DNA of 64,000 bases. Source: Tetmemena sp. SeJ-2015 (lineage: Eukaryota > Ciliophora > Spirotrichea > Sporadotrichida > Oxytrichidae). Below the pieces are notes generated by a model. The model worked only from the letters and a program-made list of their open reading frames with translations, had not been told where the DNA came from and did not search any database. The stretch lies in assembly GCA_027382625.1 (NCBI GenBank), contig JAJKFJ010022703.1:18855-82854 (forward strand), written 5' to 3'. A program made the translations under genes and the position numbers. How positions within the stretch are numbered: position 1 is the first letter of the stretch; each line of letters opens with the position of its first letter. Positions 23,009 to 35,000 of this stretch are shown here, in pieces.

Positions 23009-23413
23009 CGCATTTGACATCTTAGACATCTTATGATTCTGCTCAAAGCCATCCCTATCATTTATTTAAATGAGTTCTTACATTTTGACAAAGGTAGGGA
23101 AGGCTTAAAGAATAGGATTTGAAAAGATAGCTGGTAATTTTATAAACATTAACTCCAATATCAACTCTCGCTGGCCTAGAGGCCGGGACTTATATTTCTA
23201 GAGAGAATAAACTTTTTTTAGCCCGTAAATATATTTTAAGGGAACTAATTTTTTAAATAATATTCATTTAACCCTTTTTGATCCCCACTTTTAAATTTTC
23301 TATATTTTAATGAGTTACTATTCCCTTTGACCTATATATTTCAACCCCTAAAAAAAAAGAGATTGATGTAATTATAAATTCTTAATTTAAATTCCTCCTA
23401 CTCAGATTTAAAT
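23009..23413. other. AT-rich spacer
   Basis: Between the bZIP and AP-1 genes. A small GC-rich hairpin is possible at about 23172-23187 (GGCC, TAGA loop, GGCC). Otherwise poly-T rich, no gene seen. Confidence 0.45.
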
Positions 23414-24715
23414 ATGAGCGGCCTTGGATGTTCTGCAATTTACTTCCTTGACTAGAAAGGAAAGATTATCATATCGAGAGACTACAGAGGAGAGGTGGGC
23501 TCCAACATCACTGAGAAATTTCAAAGAAAGGTGCTGGAGCTCGATGACAGATTGGTAAAGCCAGTCTTCACAGAGAAAGATATCACCTACATGTGGATAA
23601 GAGTAAATAACATTTACATCGTCGCTGTTGCCAAAGGTAATCCCAATGTGGCCTTGGTATTCAGTTTCTTGTATAAGATGCAAGAGGTGTTCACAGACTA
23701 CTTTAAAGAGCTCGAGGACGAGTCACTAAGGGACAATTTTGTGATCACATATGAACTACTAGATGAAATGATGGACCATGGTTATCCTTAAATCACTGAG
23801 GTTAAAATTCTCAAGGAGTATATAAAAACTGAGGCAAATAAAATGACTAAGGATCAGGCTAAAATCTCTAAAGGCCAGATGTCTTCAGCTGTCACTAGCG
23901 TTGTCGGCTGGAGACCTGAAGGCATTAAGCATACTAAGAATGAAATTTTCCTCGACGTTATTGAGAAGCTTAACCTTTTGGTATCTGCAAATGGAAATGT
24001 ACTGAGGTCTGAAATTTTGGGAACTGTGAAGATGAAGAGTTTCTTGAGTGGCATGCCAGAGCTTAAGCTAGGTCTCAATGATAAAGTTCTCTTTGAAATG
24101 ACTGGCAGAACATCAAGAGGCAAGCTAATTGAGCTTGAGGACATTAAATTCCATCAGTGCGTCAGGCTCAACAAGTTCGAGACAGAGAGGAACATTTCTT
24201 TCGTGCCTCCTGATGGAGAGTTCGAGCTGATGACTTACAGACTAGATACTCAAGTTAAGCCCTTGATTTGGGTTGAATGCATTGTGGAAAACTTCTCTAG
24301 GTCAAAGATAGAGTATCTTGTGAAGGCAAAGACACAGTTCAAGTCTAAATCCATAGCCAACAATGTTGAAATCTTTGTGTCTGTGCCATCGGATGTTGAC
24401 TCACCAGTGTTTAAATCTAATGTTGGAACTGTCAAGTATGTGCCTGATCAGAACTGCATGGTTTGGTGTATCAAGTAATTCTAAGGAAGAAAGGAGTTCT
24501 TAATGAGAGCTCAGTTTGGCTTCCCCAGTGTTGAAGCTGAGGAAAGAGAGAAATACTCAAGAGTACCGATTTAAGTCAAATTTGAAATACCCTATTTCAC
24601 AGTAAGTGGCATCCAAGTAAGATACCTCAAGATCGTTGAGAAGAGTGGCTATTAGGCTTTACCTTGGGTTAGATATATAACTTAGAATGGAGATTACCAA
24701 ATAAGAATGACATGA
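23414..24715 (+). CDS. AP-1 complex medium (mu) subunit
   Basis: The mu subunit of adaptor complex AP-1 binds YxxPhi sorting signals and links cargo to clathrin at the trans-Golgi and endosomes. One uninterrupted frame of 433 codons runs from ATG 23414 to TGA 24713, close to the usual 420-430 residues. The longin-like head reads MSGLGCSAIYFLDQKGK and VYTELLD-type YELLDEMMDHGYPQ. The linker to the mu homology domain has SSAVTSVVGWRPEGIKHTKN and NEIFLDVIEKLNLLVS. The end, ALPWVRYITQNGDYQIRMT, is diagnostic for AP-1 rather than AP-2. Seven or so TAA/TAG codons sit at Gln positions. No intron and no IES, unlike most neighbours. Confidence 0.96.
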
Positions 24716-24796
24716 GTCAGTCACTAAGGAAGAGCGCTCATACCTTTTTTTTTTATTATAGAAGCAGTTTATTCTGATATTCTTTTTCAATATTTT

Positions 24797-26358
24797 TCAA
24801 TCTCCATAATATTTTAAGATTTTCCTTTCTACTTATTTGGGAGTAATTTCAAATTTTCTAATACCTGGATTCTCTTAGTTATATCTAGAAAGTCTAAGCT
24901 ATCCATCATTCTAAAAGTTATCTCGCTGATTTTCACTACTATGATAGAGCTCTCTTTAGCCAGAATGGTAGTTTCTATCCCGATCAAGATGTTACTATTG
25001 CTAATATCTGTATCTATCACCGTGGCTATTGGCTTGATTCTGATAACCTGAGTTAAAATATTCTCTGTCAACTGGGAATGGCTTACTCACTATAATTTAA
25101 AGAGTACCAGGTGGATAGTAGGTCTATTGATTTGAACTATTATTACCCATATTGTTCTATTAGTTACCTTAGCCCCTATAATTTAAGCTATGGCGCATAA
25201 TAGTGCTTCCATTTTGCAAATGTTATCTTTAGGATCTTTGGTTAATTTATTCCCGACTTCTACTTCTTCCTCTTTCATAGTCATGCTGATTCCTGTATCC
25301 TTCCTTCGAAGCCTAATTCCTATTCTATCTTTGGGCAGGTGAAAAGTCCTAATCTTTGGATCTATGTTTAATGTTATCTTCTCTTAAATTATCTGATTTC
25401 ATTTTGCTATCAAGCTAAGAAGTGCGCAAACTTCCTCTCTCTTGAGAGTTTTCAACTTGCTGCTTAATTTAAGAGTCTTCTTCCTTATCATCAACTCTTT
25501 CTCCATTTAAGTACTTTGCATCTTTGATTTCCTAATTGGCAGAGTTGGAATGACCCTCAAGATTAGAGATTTTAGATCTAACACTTGAAGGCTTTTGATT
25601 GATAGAAGATTGCTCTTTTGAATAATTCAATGTAATTTCAAGCTTTTCCTCTCCTTTATCATCTGATGTTTGACTATTGTTTTAATTGGCTGATATAGCT
25701 GTCTTTGCATCGTCTTGCATTTCTAGCAGAGCATTTTCATGTTGCATATGAGAAATCTCTTCTTTATCACGATTAAGTGAGTTCAAAGCACTAAGACTGC
25801 TTTCATTAATTGCAGAATGCTAATTAAGGCTTTCAACTTTTAGTAACCTTTCAGTAGATTCAATAGTAGTAGGAAGTGTAGTCAGACATCTAAGAAGAAT
25901 GAGTTTATAAGGCAATCAATTACTTTTAAGCAGAATTTTTATCATCAGATCTGGTAGCAGCATTTTATTAATCCAAAGCGGGTTGGAAGGGAGTTTGTGC
26001 CATTAGCTAATCTGAAGTAGAGATTTAACCCTGCGATAATCTGTAAGCTCCTTTAGACTCCAAGTTGTCATCATCCTCACAGTAATCATAGTCAACTATT
26101 TAGTAAGGAGGGTTAGAAATAAGAAGCGAGATATTGAAAGTAAGATGAAAGAGTATTTGATAGTTCTTTGAGTGGTATGAGTGTGTAATAAGTTTAGGAG
26201 CCAAAGAAATTTCATATTGCTTTAAGATTAGTAATACCATCTAAGTCTTTGGAAGGATTAGCAGGTTTAATAGCCCCTTGAGAACAGATTTCAGTTTAGG
26301 GAGGAAGGTCTCCATCAAGAAGTTTATCTAGAGAACAATTGGCTGTAGCTCCGTTCAT
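24797..26358 (-). CDS. RS-like, Asn/Gln-rich disordered protein
   Basis: Starts at ATG 26358 (MNGATANCSLDKLLDGD) and is read on minus. An acidic Tyr-rich block (VDYDYCEDDDNLESKG) and a Glu/Ser/Gln helical region (DKEEISHMQHENALLEMQ) precede an Arg/Ser/Gln tail (DYERGRSRSREQINQRSQRQ). An Asn/Tyr/His-rich end follows and finishes ..KILKYYGD at TGA 24797. Frame changes near 25400, 25870 and 26200 imply IESs or introns. Its composition resembles the RRM protein at 19-21 kb, but I cannot find an RRM. A role in RNA processing is only suggested by composition. Confidence 0.55.
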
Positions 26359-26767
26359 TTTTTGTGTTAATGAGAGTAGCAAAGTAGTTGGTATTTTCAA
26401 AGTTTTAGCAAAGATTTTTATAAAACTAACTTAACAAGATGTTAAGGTCTAAATTTAAATGCGCTAATTATTAAACTGATCTTAAATATATTGGAAAAGT
26501 TATAAATAGAGAGTGAAATGGGGGTGAGATAAGAGAGCGATGAATTAATTAAGCAGCTTAGTTTTATATCTTGCTCAATCTCATTTAATATAGTCGTATT
26601 CCTCATTTATTACTCTCAAAATTAAATAAAATTATAACTAAAGTTAATATTATTCTTATTTCAATATTATTAAATATCTGTGAGGGTGGGAACCAATTTG
26701 GAGCATTGATGGAAATTCAATTATTTATGTCACCCCTAGATTTAAATAAGTAGGAGCCATTAGTCAA
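26359..26767. other. Shared upstream region of divergent genes
   Basis: About 400 bp AT-rich DNA between the minus-strand RS-like gene and eS25, presumably holding both promoters. No motif could be assigned. Confidence 0.4.
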
Positions 26768-27358
26768 ATGGTAACAAGATTCCATCGTTTAACTTATGTT
26801 TGTAGGGCCCAAAGCAATAGCAAAAGGGAAAAGACGCCAAGGGCGGTAAGGCAGACAAGGGAAAGTCCTCGTCTGCCTCCGCTGCCAACAAGAAGGGTGG
26901 AAAGGCAAAGAAGAAGAGTTGGACCAAGGTCAAGGTCAAGGAAAAGCTTAACAACGCTGTCTTCCTCGATGCTAAGGCATACGAGAGAATCGTCAAGGAA
27001 GTACCCAAGTTCCTAAATATCACTGTTTCCATTCTCAGCGACAAGTTCAAGATCGGTGGAGCCGTTGCTAGAAAAGTCAACACATATACACATCTCATTC
27101 TTCATTTATCTATCAATGAAGAGAGATCTCTTAGATAATCTATTACACTCTTGTGAATTCTTTTTCATGCTTTAATTAATTAATTCCATTCATATTTACT
27201 GTGGATAACATTTGATGATGTGTATGATGGATATGTGAGTGCTTAGAGACCTTCACTCGAAGAACCTCATTAAACAGGTTGGTGACCATCACAGCTCTTT
27301 CACTCTCTACACTGGAACTCAAGTCAAGGTAGCTGAGCCCGCACCCGCCAAGAAGTGA
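26768..27358 (+). CDS. Ribosomal protein eS25 (RPS25)
   Basis: eS25 is a small-subunit ribosomal protein near the E site. The first exon is only the ATG (26768-26770). Intron 26771-26805 (GTAACA..TTTGTAG) then leads to GPKQQQKGKDAKGGKADKG. The Lys-rich N-terminus and WTKVKVKEKLNNAVFLD, AYERIVKEVPKFLNITVS and DKFKIGGAVARK match the family. The gene is then broken by 163 bp with an AGT repeat (IES). After it VLRDLHSKNLIKQVGDHHSS continues to TGA 27356. Codon use is strongly C/G-ending (AAG, GCC, GTC), unlike neighbours and typical for a highly expressed gene. A GT..AG intron at the same place would shift the frame by one base. Confidence 0.95.
27075..27237. other. IES, pointer AGT, 163 bp, within eS25
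   Basis: AGT at 27075-27077 and 27238-27240. Removal reads GGAVARKVLRDLHSKN, the conserved eS25 core. The segment is AT-rich in a C/G-ending gene. It is the longest IES I can define here. Confidence 0.88.
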
Positions 27359-27987
27359 GCGCTCTCGTCTGAGCTCGAGCTTTCAAGCCGTGTGTTTCAA
27401 TAAATGTTCAACATACCCTACTCTCTTTCTTCTCTTCTCTATTCTATTGCGAATAAGTAGTCTAAGGCAAAGCCAAATTTCTCTTTCTTACTCTTACGAG
27501 TCTCTTAGAATCTTTGCGACCTCTCTCTTATATATTTAATATAATTATCAACCAAACCCATTTATATCTTAAACTCAATTATCATACCCCACCTCAATTT
27601 CAAACCACTATTCCCAAATCAGAATAGAAAATATTAAAATTATAGGGAAAATCATCATGATTGAAGCATTTTTAAGTTGAAAATTTCAATCTTTAAGAAT
27701 ATTTACTGAGTAAGTCGATAATTTGTATTTTATTAATTTAATTCTAAAGCTTTAGAGAAACCTTATCTCCAATATATTTTGAAGAATATTAATCACTATC
27801 ATAAGTTTATTAAACCATCTATTACATTTAAAACATTATTGCTCAAATTATAACATATAAAATTATCCTAAAATAAAAAATAGAACAATCTATCCAATAT
27901 TAAACTAAGCTTATTTTAATCATAGTATATTTGTATTGTACAACGCTAGACTATCTTGTGCCTTGAGCACATTATTTGTGTTTTGTT
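27359..27987. other. AT-rich spacer
   Basis: About 630 bp between eS25 and the minus-strand auxilin-like gene. Strongly AT-rich from 27530 on, with no ORF, RNA or repeat I can support. Confidence 0.5.
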
Positions 27988-28560
27988 TCACGCTATGCCT
28001 TCCTCTTTCTATAGGTAAACTTGAGTTAATTTGTTAAGAGTTAATTGAAAAAGAAGAAGAAGAAGAAGAATTGTGAATTATTTTTCTTACTTAGAATAGC
28101 TTGTAGGCCTCTGTTATAGCTGAGAAACAGCGATTGGCGATGTAGACCTTATCAGGCTGATCTTCGCAATTTCTGAGCCTATCTGGATGGCAAAGCATGG
28201 TAGCTTTCCTGTAGTACTTTTTGACTTCTTATGGATCTAGTAGCTTATCCATACCCACTCTTTACCATCCGTTATTTGCCCATAGAATACACAACCATAA
28301 AAATAAAATGTCTTGGAGAGTACAGAGCAAAACTCTCACGTGATTCTTCATTGGGCCTGATCCCACCCACATATTAAATCCAGCAATATTTGTGTATATT
28401 GATGCGTTGTTCATGCCTAACTTAAGCGGCGTGCCATTCCTCCTATTTCTGAGCTTGGTTGTCGTAGATTTATTTCACAAATGAGATCTTGTCATCTGGA
28501 CCCATTTGGGCAGCCGCTTGCCCTGGCTAGGCCTGATTAGGATCAGGTACTGGAATTGGA
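27988..28560 (-). CDS. Auxilin-type J-domain protein, N-terminus unresolved
   Basis: Auxilins recruit Hsc70 to strip clathrin from vesicles. On the minus strand, NHVRVLLCTLQDILWANNGW leads to QRVGMDKLLDPQEVKKYYRK, then the HPD motif in CHPDRL and KVYIANRCFSAITEAYKLF. This is the C-terminal auxilin/GAK J-domain pattern (LR.LL.TL..ILW....W..V.M..LL). An IES with ATT repeats (28289-28309) is removed inside DILW. Intron 28009-28090 contains a (CTT)6 run and leads to the short end KEEGIA and TGA 27988. Upstream, QAAAQMGPDDKISFVKQIYD is readable to about 28560, but no start codon is clear. The clathrin-binding part may be absent or encoded elsewhere. The neighbouring hydrolase ends at 28679. Confidence 0.8.
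28289..28309. other. IES, pointer ATT (minus strand), 21 bp
   Basis: On minus, ATT flanks a 21 bp stop-free block. Removal turns LQDI(FLFLWLC)ILW into LQDILWANNGW, the expected auxilin spacing. Confidence 0.7.
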
Positions 28561-28678
28561 TCAAAGTTCAGGTCTAAAGTCAAATTTATAGCAGAATATG
28601 CGGTTATGAAATATAATGAGCTAAATGTGTTTTCGATAACAAGAAGCAAGTAAGTATGTGCAAATCTTGCGAGACATC

Positions 28679-30289
28679 TCACATCAGAGGTATATAGTGA
28701 TTGATTCTCTCTGTGAGGTAAGGAATTTTTTTCCAAGCAAAATCATGAAGACATATTCCATCAGTGCACTACTCGTGCTCACCCCAAGGAGTGCCTAATG
28801 AAGCTTACTATTCAGTTAGTTGAATAACAGCGTCTCTGGAATATTCCCAGTTAGTGCAATCATCTCCGGTCAGTTTCATATCTTAGCAAGTTACTGTTGA
28901 GCTAGTAGCAGCTATTGAAACTATTGGAACTGGAAGTTTATTAGCATCAGAGTCAACATTCGTAATTGAGCATTCTAAATCGCAAGATTCTACTGTGTCT
29001 CTGTTGCCAAAAGCCTATGCATACCAATTCCTTGAAGTGATAATATTCCATTTGGTAGCAGCTTCATATTTTTGTGGCACAAAGTCTCCTTTTGTTTAAC
29101 CAAGAAAAGGAGTTCCTAAAAATAATGGCCATGCTAGGCTTATATCATTGACTCTATTTATACCATCAGCTTGAGCCTAATAAACTTTAGCTGGATCTTG
29201 GCTTGTTTTAGCGGCAATTAATTAGTAATAATTCATGGTAGGGACGCTATCTAGTTAAATGATTCCCTTAATTGATCCCAAATTATTTCCATAGTATCGG
29301 CAGAGCTATCCACCAGCAGAGTGGCCAATGCAAACTACTCTGCGAGTCAATCCTGTCACTGGAAAATTAACTTAGGAAAGGGCCTGGACCATGTAGCCCA
29401 TAGTTTTGCTTTCGCTTTGAGGGTAAGGTGCCTGCTCGCTTTTTCCATAACCTGGTCGATCATAAGTGCAAACAGTGTAGTCAGCAGCAAGACTCTCTTG
29501 CAAACCAATCATATCATACGCTGAGGAGCCCCCACCCACTTCTATTAAAATCACAGTGCTGGTCATAGGATTGGGATTGGAGTATCCATCTCCGATGCAA
29601 TAAGTTCTGATTCTGAGGTCTTAGCCTTTATCTGTTTGAACGGTAACAAATCTATCTTGCTCTAGCGCAAGTGGCTATGTAACAGATTCATAAATTGGTT
29701 GCAGTGAGATCAGAGTGTTCATCAAAGTGAGAGTGCCAACAGCTGTCCAAAATACCACTGATATCAAGCCTGAAATAGATGACTACACTCTCTTCTTTGG
29801 AGCCTTTGCTATTCCCAATCCTGAGAAAAGTGAGAAGAGCTGATCTTGGAAGGCTATTGATAGTAAGTTTCCTGAGAGAATAGTAGCGAGGAATGCTCCT
29901 AAGTAATCTGGAACCGCATTAATCAACAAGCTGATAACAGCAAGAGTAGTCAGTCCACCTTGAATTCCAAAAAGCACTTAGGAAGTGAAGTTGTCAGTTA
30001 AGTCTGTGGAATAAGTGGTGCTGAGCCAGTTTCGCTCTATGAAGGAGAATAAATTCCAAACTGAGAGTAAAGCAGTTGATATTCCTAACCAGAAAGATGT
30101 AGCTGGGCTGGCTTTAGTCAAGTAGAGATTTGGAGAAGGTCTATAGAGAGAAAGTGCAGCCAATATTGAAGTTCCTGCTGAGAATAGAATCGATAAGATC
30201 AGAGCACCAGGGATTGCAAAAGTTATAGGATGAGATGAGTCTGTTGAAGAGACAGGCGCCAACTCAAGCGAGTCTAAGGTTATATTCAT
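28679..30289 (-). CDS. Alpha/beta hydrolase with N-terminal membrane segments
   Basis: A single open frame of 536 residues from ATG 30289 to TGA 28679, with no introns or IESs. The first 170 residues hold about four hydrophobic segments (AIPGALILSILFSAGTSILA, LTTLAVISLLINAVPDYLGA). The catalytic half follows: VILIEVGGGSSAYDMIGLQ (oxyanion-hole strand), CTYDRPGYGKSE, and the nucleophile elbow VVCIGHSAGG with Ser in GHSAG. The C-terminal CLHDFAWKKIPYLTERIN probably contains the catalytic His. An acid near QLDSVPTM or later completes the triad. It is probably a membrane-anchored lipase, esterase or peptidase; substrate unknown. TAG/TAA at Gln positions are frequent. Its intact frame contrasts with the interrupted genes around it. 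Confidence 0.88.
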
Positions 30290-30639
30290 TAGAGTAGAGA
30301 ACTTTGAATAAGGATACTTTATTTCTCTTAATTTTAATATAATTGGAGAGTAAATAAAAAAAGAAGATTATTTAACCATTTTCATAATTTAAATTTTATA
30401 TGCATAACAAATTCCATGTCTATAATTATCTCTTTAGAGCAAATATAACATAATTAGATTATTTAAATATCTATTTATATAAAATTAATCACGTTCATAA
30501 TGTATCTTAATTTTATAAATATTATTTGATATATATTAAATTAACTTCAATAATAATATAGATCTTATAAATTTCAAAAGATAGATGCTGCTCTCAAGTT
30601 TTTACATATCTCTAACAAAAAGTAAATTTGGCTATAGTA
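30290..30639. other. Very AT-rich spacer
   Basis: Between two minus-strand genes. Almost pure A/T with no supported feature. The 3' end of the upstream minus gene may lie here. Confidence 0.45.
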
Positions 30640-31803
30640 TTCCGTTTCCAAATTATAAAAATGAGCTAGATGGCTGTTAGTTTTACTGCTAATGAGAATG
30701 GGACTGTGATGGCTGGCTATCGAAGATGTCAAATACGCTATCAGATCCAGCATTACCATTAGAAGCACCTGCATTCTGCCAACTTTCATTATTATCCTCA
30801 TTACTATCATCACTTTGATCCTCCTCTGAGAATAGTAAATTTTATTTTCCTCCTCCGGCAGCAGCCTAATCATTCACTTTGTTGTAAGTTACGTTATCCC
30901 ATGCGTTTGGCTCAGTCTCAACCCTCTCAGCTTCGTAATCTTGGTCAAAGATGTTTGCTGAAGGTGTCGTCGCCCCACCTTGAGCAAAGTTTCCTGAAGA
31001 GGCTACTTTCTTTCCAGCCAGATTTTTGGCAGAGTTGTCTTGATAATTCTAGTTCTCAAATGTGGAAGTTTTGGCCTGCTGTTATTGAGGAGCTGATTAC
31101 CTGGTGGCTGATTCATACTCGAAGATGCCAGAGTCCACTTGATTTTACTACTACTACTGCTACTGCTAAGCTTTCTTAGAGCCTTGGCCATCGAAGAAGC
31201 CTCCAAACTTTTGAAAGACAGAAGTGATGTCTGGGATGCTAAATCTGCTATCTTTAGGATTTTTCTAGGCTGCCTATTATGTATAGTCCTGAGTCATTGG
31301 ATCGAAGTCAACCTGACCTGCTCCTACTTTGCCAGTGCTATTGCCTCCGTCACTCATTCCAGCTAAGCTATTCCTCTGGCTCTTGCTGTAAGTTTATGCA
31401 TTTATGTGCTCTCTCTGCATCTAAACTTTCTTGTGGCTTATTCCAGCAGGCAAGCGAAGTGCCTTGATTCTGATCCTTTCTTTGTTGTGAGGCACTGCGA
31501 TGTCTTGAGTCAGATCCACATCCTGCCAAACTGTCATCCTCTTATTCTAAGAAATCTATAGACTCGTCTCGAACCTCAGCACATACTAGCTATTTAAAAG
31601 TAAGACTTAAGAGACAGCTTAAAATCTAAATTTGGGTCTGCATATTTCAAAGGGAAGGATTCGAGCACTTCGGAGAGTCTGACATCGCTGAGAGATGCGT
31701 ACTTGTTAGGGAGGATGAATATGTTAGGGAAGGGATTCTGCTTTGGATCCATCTCCACGTCATCATTTTGAATGAAGTATTCGCACACGATTGGTTTCGC
31801 CAT
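30640..31803 (-). CDS. Disordered protein with possible DIX-like head
   Basis: Starts at ATG 31803: MAKPIVCEYFIQNDDVEMDP, FPNIFILPNKYASLSDVRLS and ESFPLKYADPNLDFKL. After a frame change near 31600 it continues EVRDESIDFLEQEDDSLAG. The spacing of a short beta-rich head and a second strand with E/D-rich turn is reminiscent of DIX domains (Dishevelled/Axin polymerising module), but I would not assign it without a profile search. The rest is Ser/Gln/Asn/Gly-rich, with a poly-Gln tract written in mixed TAG/CAG/TAA codons near 31145-31165 and repeated acidic blocks (SEEDQSDDSNEDNNESWQN). The stop is not seen clearly; the 3' limit is approximate. Confidence 0.55.
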
Positions 31804-32035
31804 TTTGTCAGTAGTTTATTGCTGCAGCTACAAATTCAATTTTTAATTAAGTCGATAGTATTATTTCACATTCTGAAAAATTAAAGAAGCAGCAGATGCA
31901 AAGATAGACTTATGAATGATTTTTGATTCCTCTATTTCTCTCTTCAAGAATTCTATGACTATTATATTATTATTATTGTTGTTATTGAAGTGTAAAGAAT
32001 GATTTGGAACTAACTCTATAAAATTTAATTCAAAT

Positions 32036-35000
32036 ATGAATTCACTCATTGAAGCAGGCAGCCCATCAAGCAAATTAGAAAATGTCTTCGCTCAGTCCAA
32101 TTCACTAACTGGTTATTAAATCCCATCAGACGAAGCTGAACAGCCGAACTCAGACGCTCAATTTGAAGTTCAAGCCTAAAATCAATTGCAAGATGTTGTC
32201 TCTAATTCAAACTCTCCCAAAAAGCAGAGCTATAAAATGGAATAGCTCTCAAATAATCATGAAGGTTACGAAGATGACCCACAGCAAACTTCTTCTAACT
32301 TGAGAGAGATTAATATCATGGCCAGCTCAAAGGAACCAAACTTATTTATTGATTAGAAGATGAGTATGCCAAGTTCCATTCAGTCCACAAAGACTGCTGG
32401 AAATATAAAGCAGCAGTACTTTGAAGACAAGGAAAACAATGACATATTGCAGTAATACAATCTTCCGCAGAGCATGATGAGCCAGTAATATCATCAAGCC
32501 ATTAAAAAGTCCAGTTCACAAGCAGATATCAATGTATAATAAACCTTATACTATCTATACTTGCATGTAATGTGTCTGTGTCCTAAGATTACAGCATGAA
32601 TGATGCTCCTTACAGTAATGAGTAGTTTGATGACGAGAACAACAGTATAGGTAACCAAAGCTTCTCAGAAAATTTGCAAACAGGAAATCAATCTCGTCAA
32701 GCATAGTCAATTTAAAACTAGAGTCAGGTTACGAAAAAGAAACCTGTAAACAAGCGATCTCAAAGCAAGGACGTGAAGATTCTTCAAACTATGAAAGCCT
32801 ACTTTCCTTAGTTAGCTCCTAATGAGAAGAAGAAATCTGGCGCTTTGATACAGTAGCAGAGCAACCCTCTCCTCTAGAAAGCATATGGTGTCCAAAGATA
32901 AAATACTCATAGTCAAGGCAAGGGGATGGGGCAACATTCAGAGAGAATCATCTTTGTCGAAAATAGGAGAAAGCCTGCTCCAAGCAACACTACTCAAGCT
33001 ACCATCGACTATAGAGCTATGTAGAGATCAATTGATAGGAAAGAAGCACAAATGAGCAATAACAACTCTGCCCTTAATCCAAGCAGCACAGTAACTTCTA
33101 AGAATGCGGATTAAATGCGCAAGAATACTCAACTTCCCCCAATTAACAGGAGGCAGCAGATCTAGGTTCTTGACTAGTCTTAAACTGCTTAGAATATCTC
33201 TCCCCGTACTCAAATGTCTGCAAAGATTCTCTCCCCACTTTCAAATAACTAGCAGTAGTAATACTCTCAAGAAGGCGGTTATATTCTTCAATCTTAGCCT
33301 TCTTCACAAGCTCACTCACAGTAAATGAGTTAGCTTTCTGATAAAAAGAGGAAGTCTAGTAAATTCAATTACACCTCAACTTCAGATTCAAACCCTGTGA
33401 AGGACCTATATATGGTGAATGGAGTAATTTTAGAGGGTTTCGCTGGAGAATTGGATCCAGAACAGCAGAGATTGAATCAGCAAAGGATCGACTACGAGAG
33501 GAAGAATCAGGAGATGATTCAACGCATGCAAGAAAAGAAGAACTAGGAGATGCGCATTATAGAGGAAGAACGTAGAAAGCTTCAGAAAAGACAACAGAAG
33601 CTGAAGAATATGATCCTGAAGGAGGCAGCAGAGATCAGAGAAAGAAAGGCGCGACAGGAGGAAGAAGCCAAGAGGAAGTAACTAGAGGAAGGGGATAAGG
33701 AAAAGAAAAAGACACCCAAGAAGATCAAGCCATACATTCCTCAGCCTAAGGTCTAAAAAGTTGAGATGGATATTTAAGAAGCATTGAATGAACAGCCACC
33801 TGAAGAGGAGGAGAAGCAGAAGATGGATATGCTAAAGAAATACTATCGTTCTCGCTATGCTACCTTCCTAAAGACTATTTAAGAGAAGAACAAGAAGAGG
33901 GAGGAAGAGCTTGAGGTTATTCGCCGCAAAGAAGAGAAGAAGAAAGCTAAGTTGCAAGAGGAGCTTGGCATAAAATAAGTGCAAAGCAGATTCATGGAGG
34001 ATGTGGCAAAGATCAGCAAGGAGGCAAATGATAAGGTTATCATTGAGGAAGTTCCAAAGAAGAAGCCTAAGGACTTGGTACCAAGAAGAGGAAGTAGCAT
34101 CGCAAATGTGAAGAGCCTAACCAGCACTTCCAATTTCAACTAGACCAACACCTCTCAGACTACTTAGAGCGATAGCATGTCAGAGATTTAGAAGATCTAT
34201 GTGAAGGACAGCAAGCGAAACAGGAGCAACTCAAACTCATAATAGAGAGCTCTCACTCCCAAGGTGAAGAAATCCAAGAGAGTGATTGTGATGCCCATCG
34301 ACGAGAAGACTGAGGAGGACTTCGAGAAGGAGCAGAAGGCCAAGAAAGAGGCGGCTGAGAAGATCAAGCAGAGGCAACAAAAGTAAATTATCTTAATTAC
34401 TTTGATTGATATAATTATTTCATAAAATATTTACTTGCTAGACTTGTAGGAGAAGAAAGAGAAGGACTAATAGAAAATGGAGGAAGAGCGCAAGAAGAAG
34501 GAGCAGCTGGTAAGACTAGCAAGGGAGCAAGCCAAGCAGAACTTCGACAAAGTTTAGAACCAACCAGGTCTGAAGGAAGTGCAGGACAAGCATTCTGAGA
34601 AGAGAGCATCTGCCAGTGATGACGATGACGAGGAAGCCGACGCCAAAAAGAAAAAGAAGAAGCAGAAGAAGGCAGAGGGAGGATAGATGGAGTCCTTCCT
34701 AGAGAGGAACAACCCCAAGAAGGTGATCTTCCCCAACATCACCGACATGGCCACTTGGAAGAAGAAGTACAAGGTAGATGACAACGTGAAGGTTTTCATT
34801 TGCACTGGAGGCTACCCAGACATAAAGAGAGCCCTAAAGAAGAGAGGGTGGGTGGAGAACAAAGACTCAACCTCGCCCTGCTTTGACTTTAAGTGGGTGC
34901 TAAAGTCCAAGGACATAGACCACAACACCCTCAACGATCAATAGCTTGTCAACCACTTCAACAAGGCCACAGCAATCACTACCAAAGTAGGACTCTGTCA

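Noticed and set aside
27076..27239. GT..AG intron in eS25 instead of an IES
   Set aside because: It would join AAA to TGC and shift the conserved ARK-VLRDLH frame by one base; the AGT-pointer excision fits exactly.
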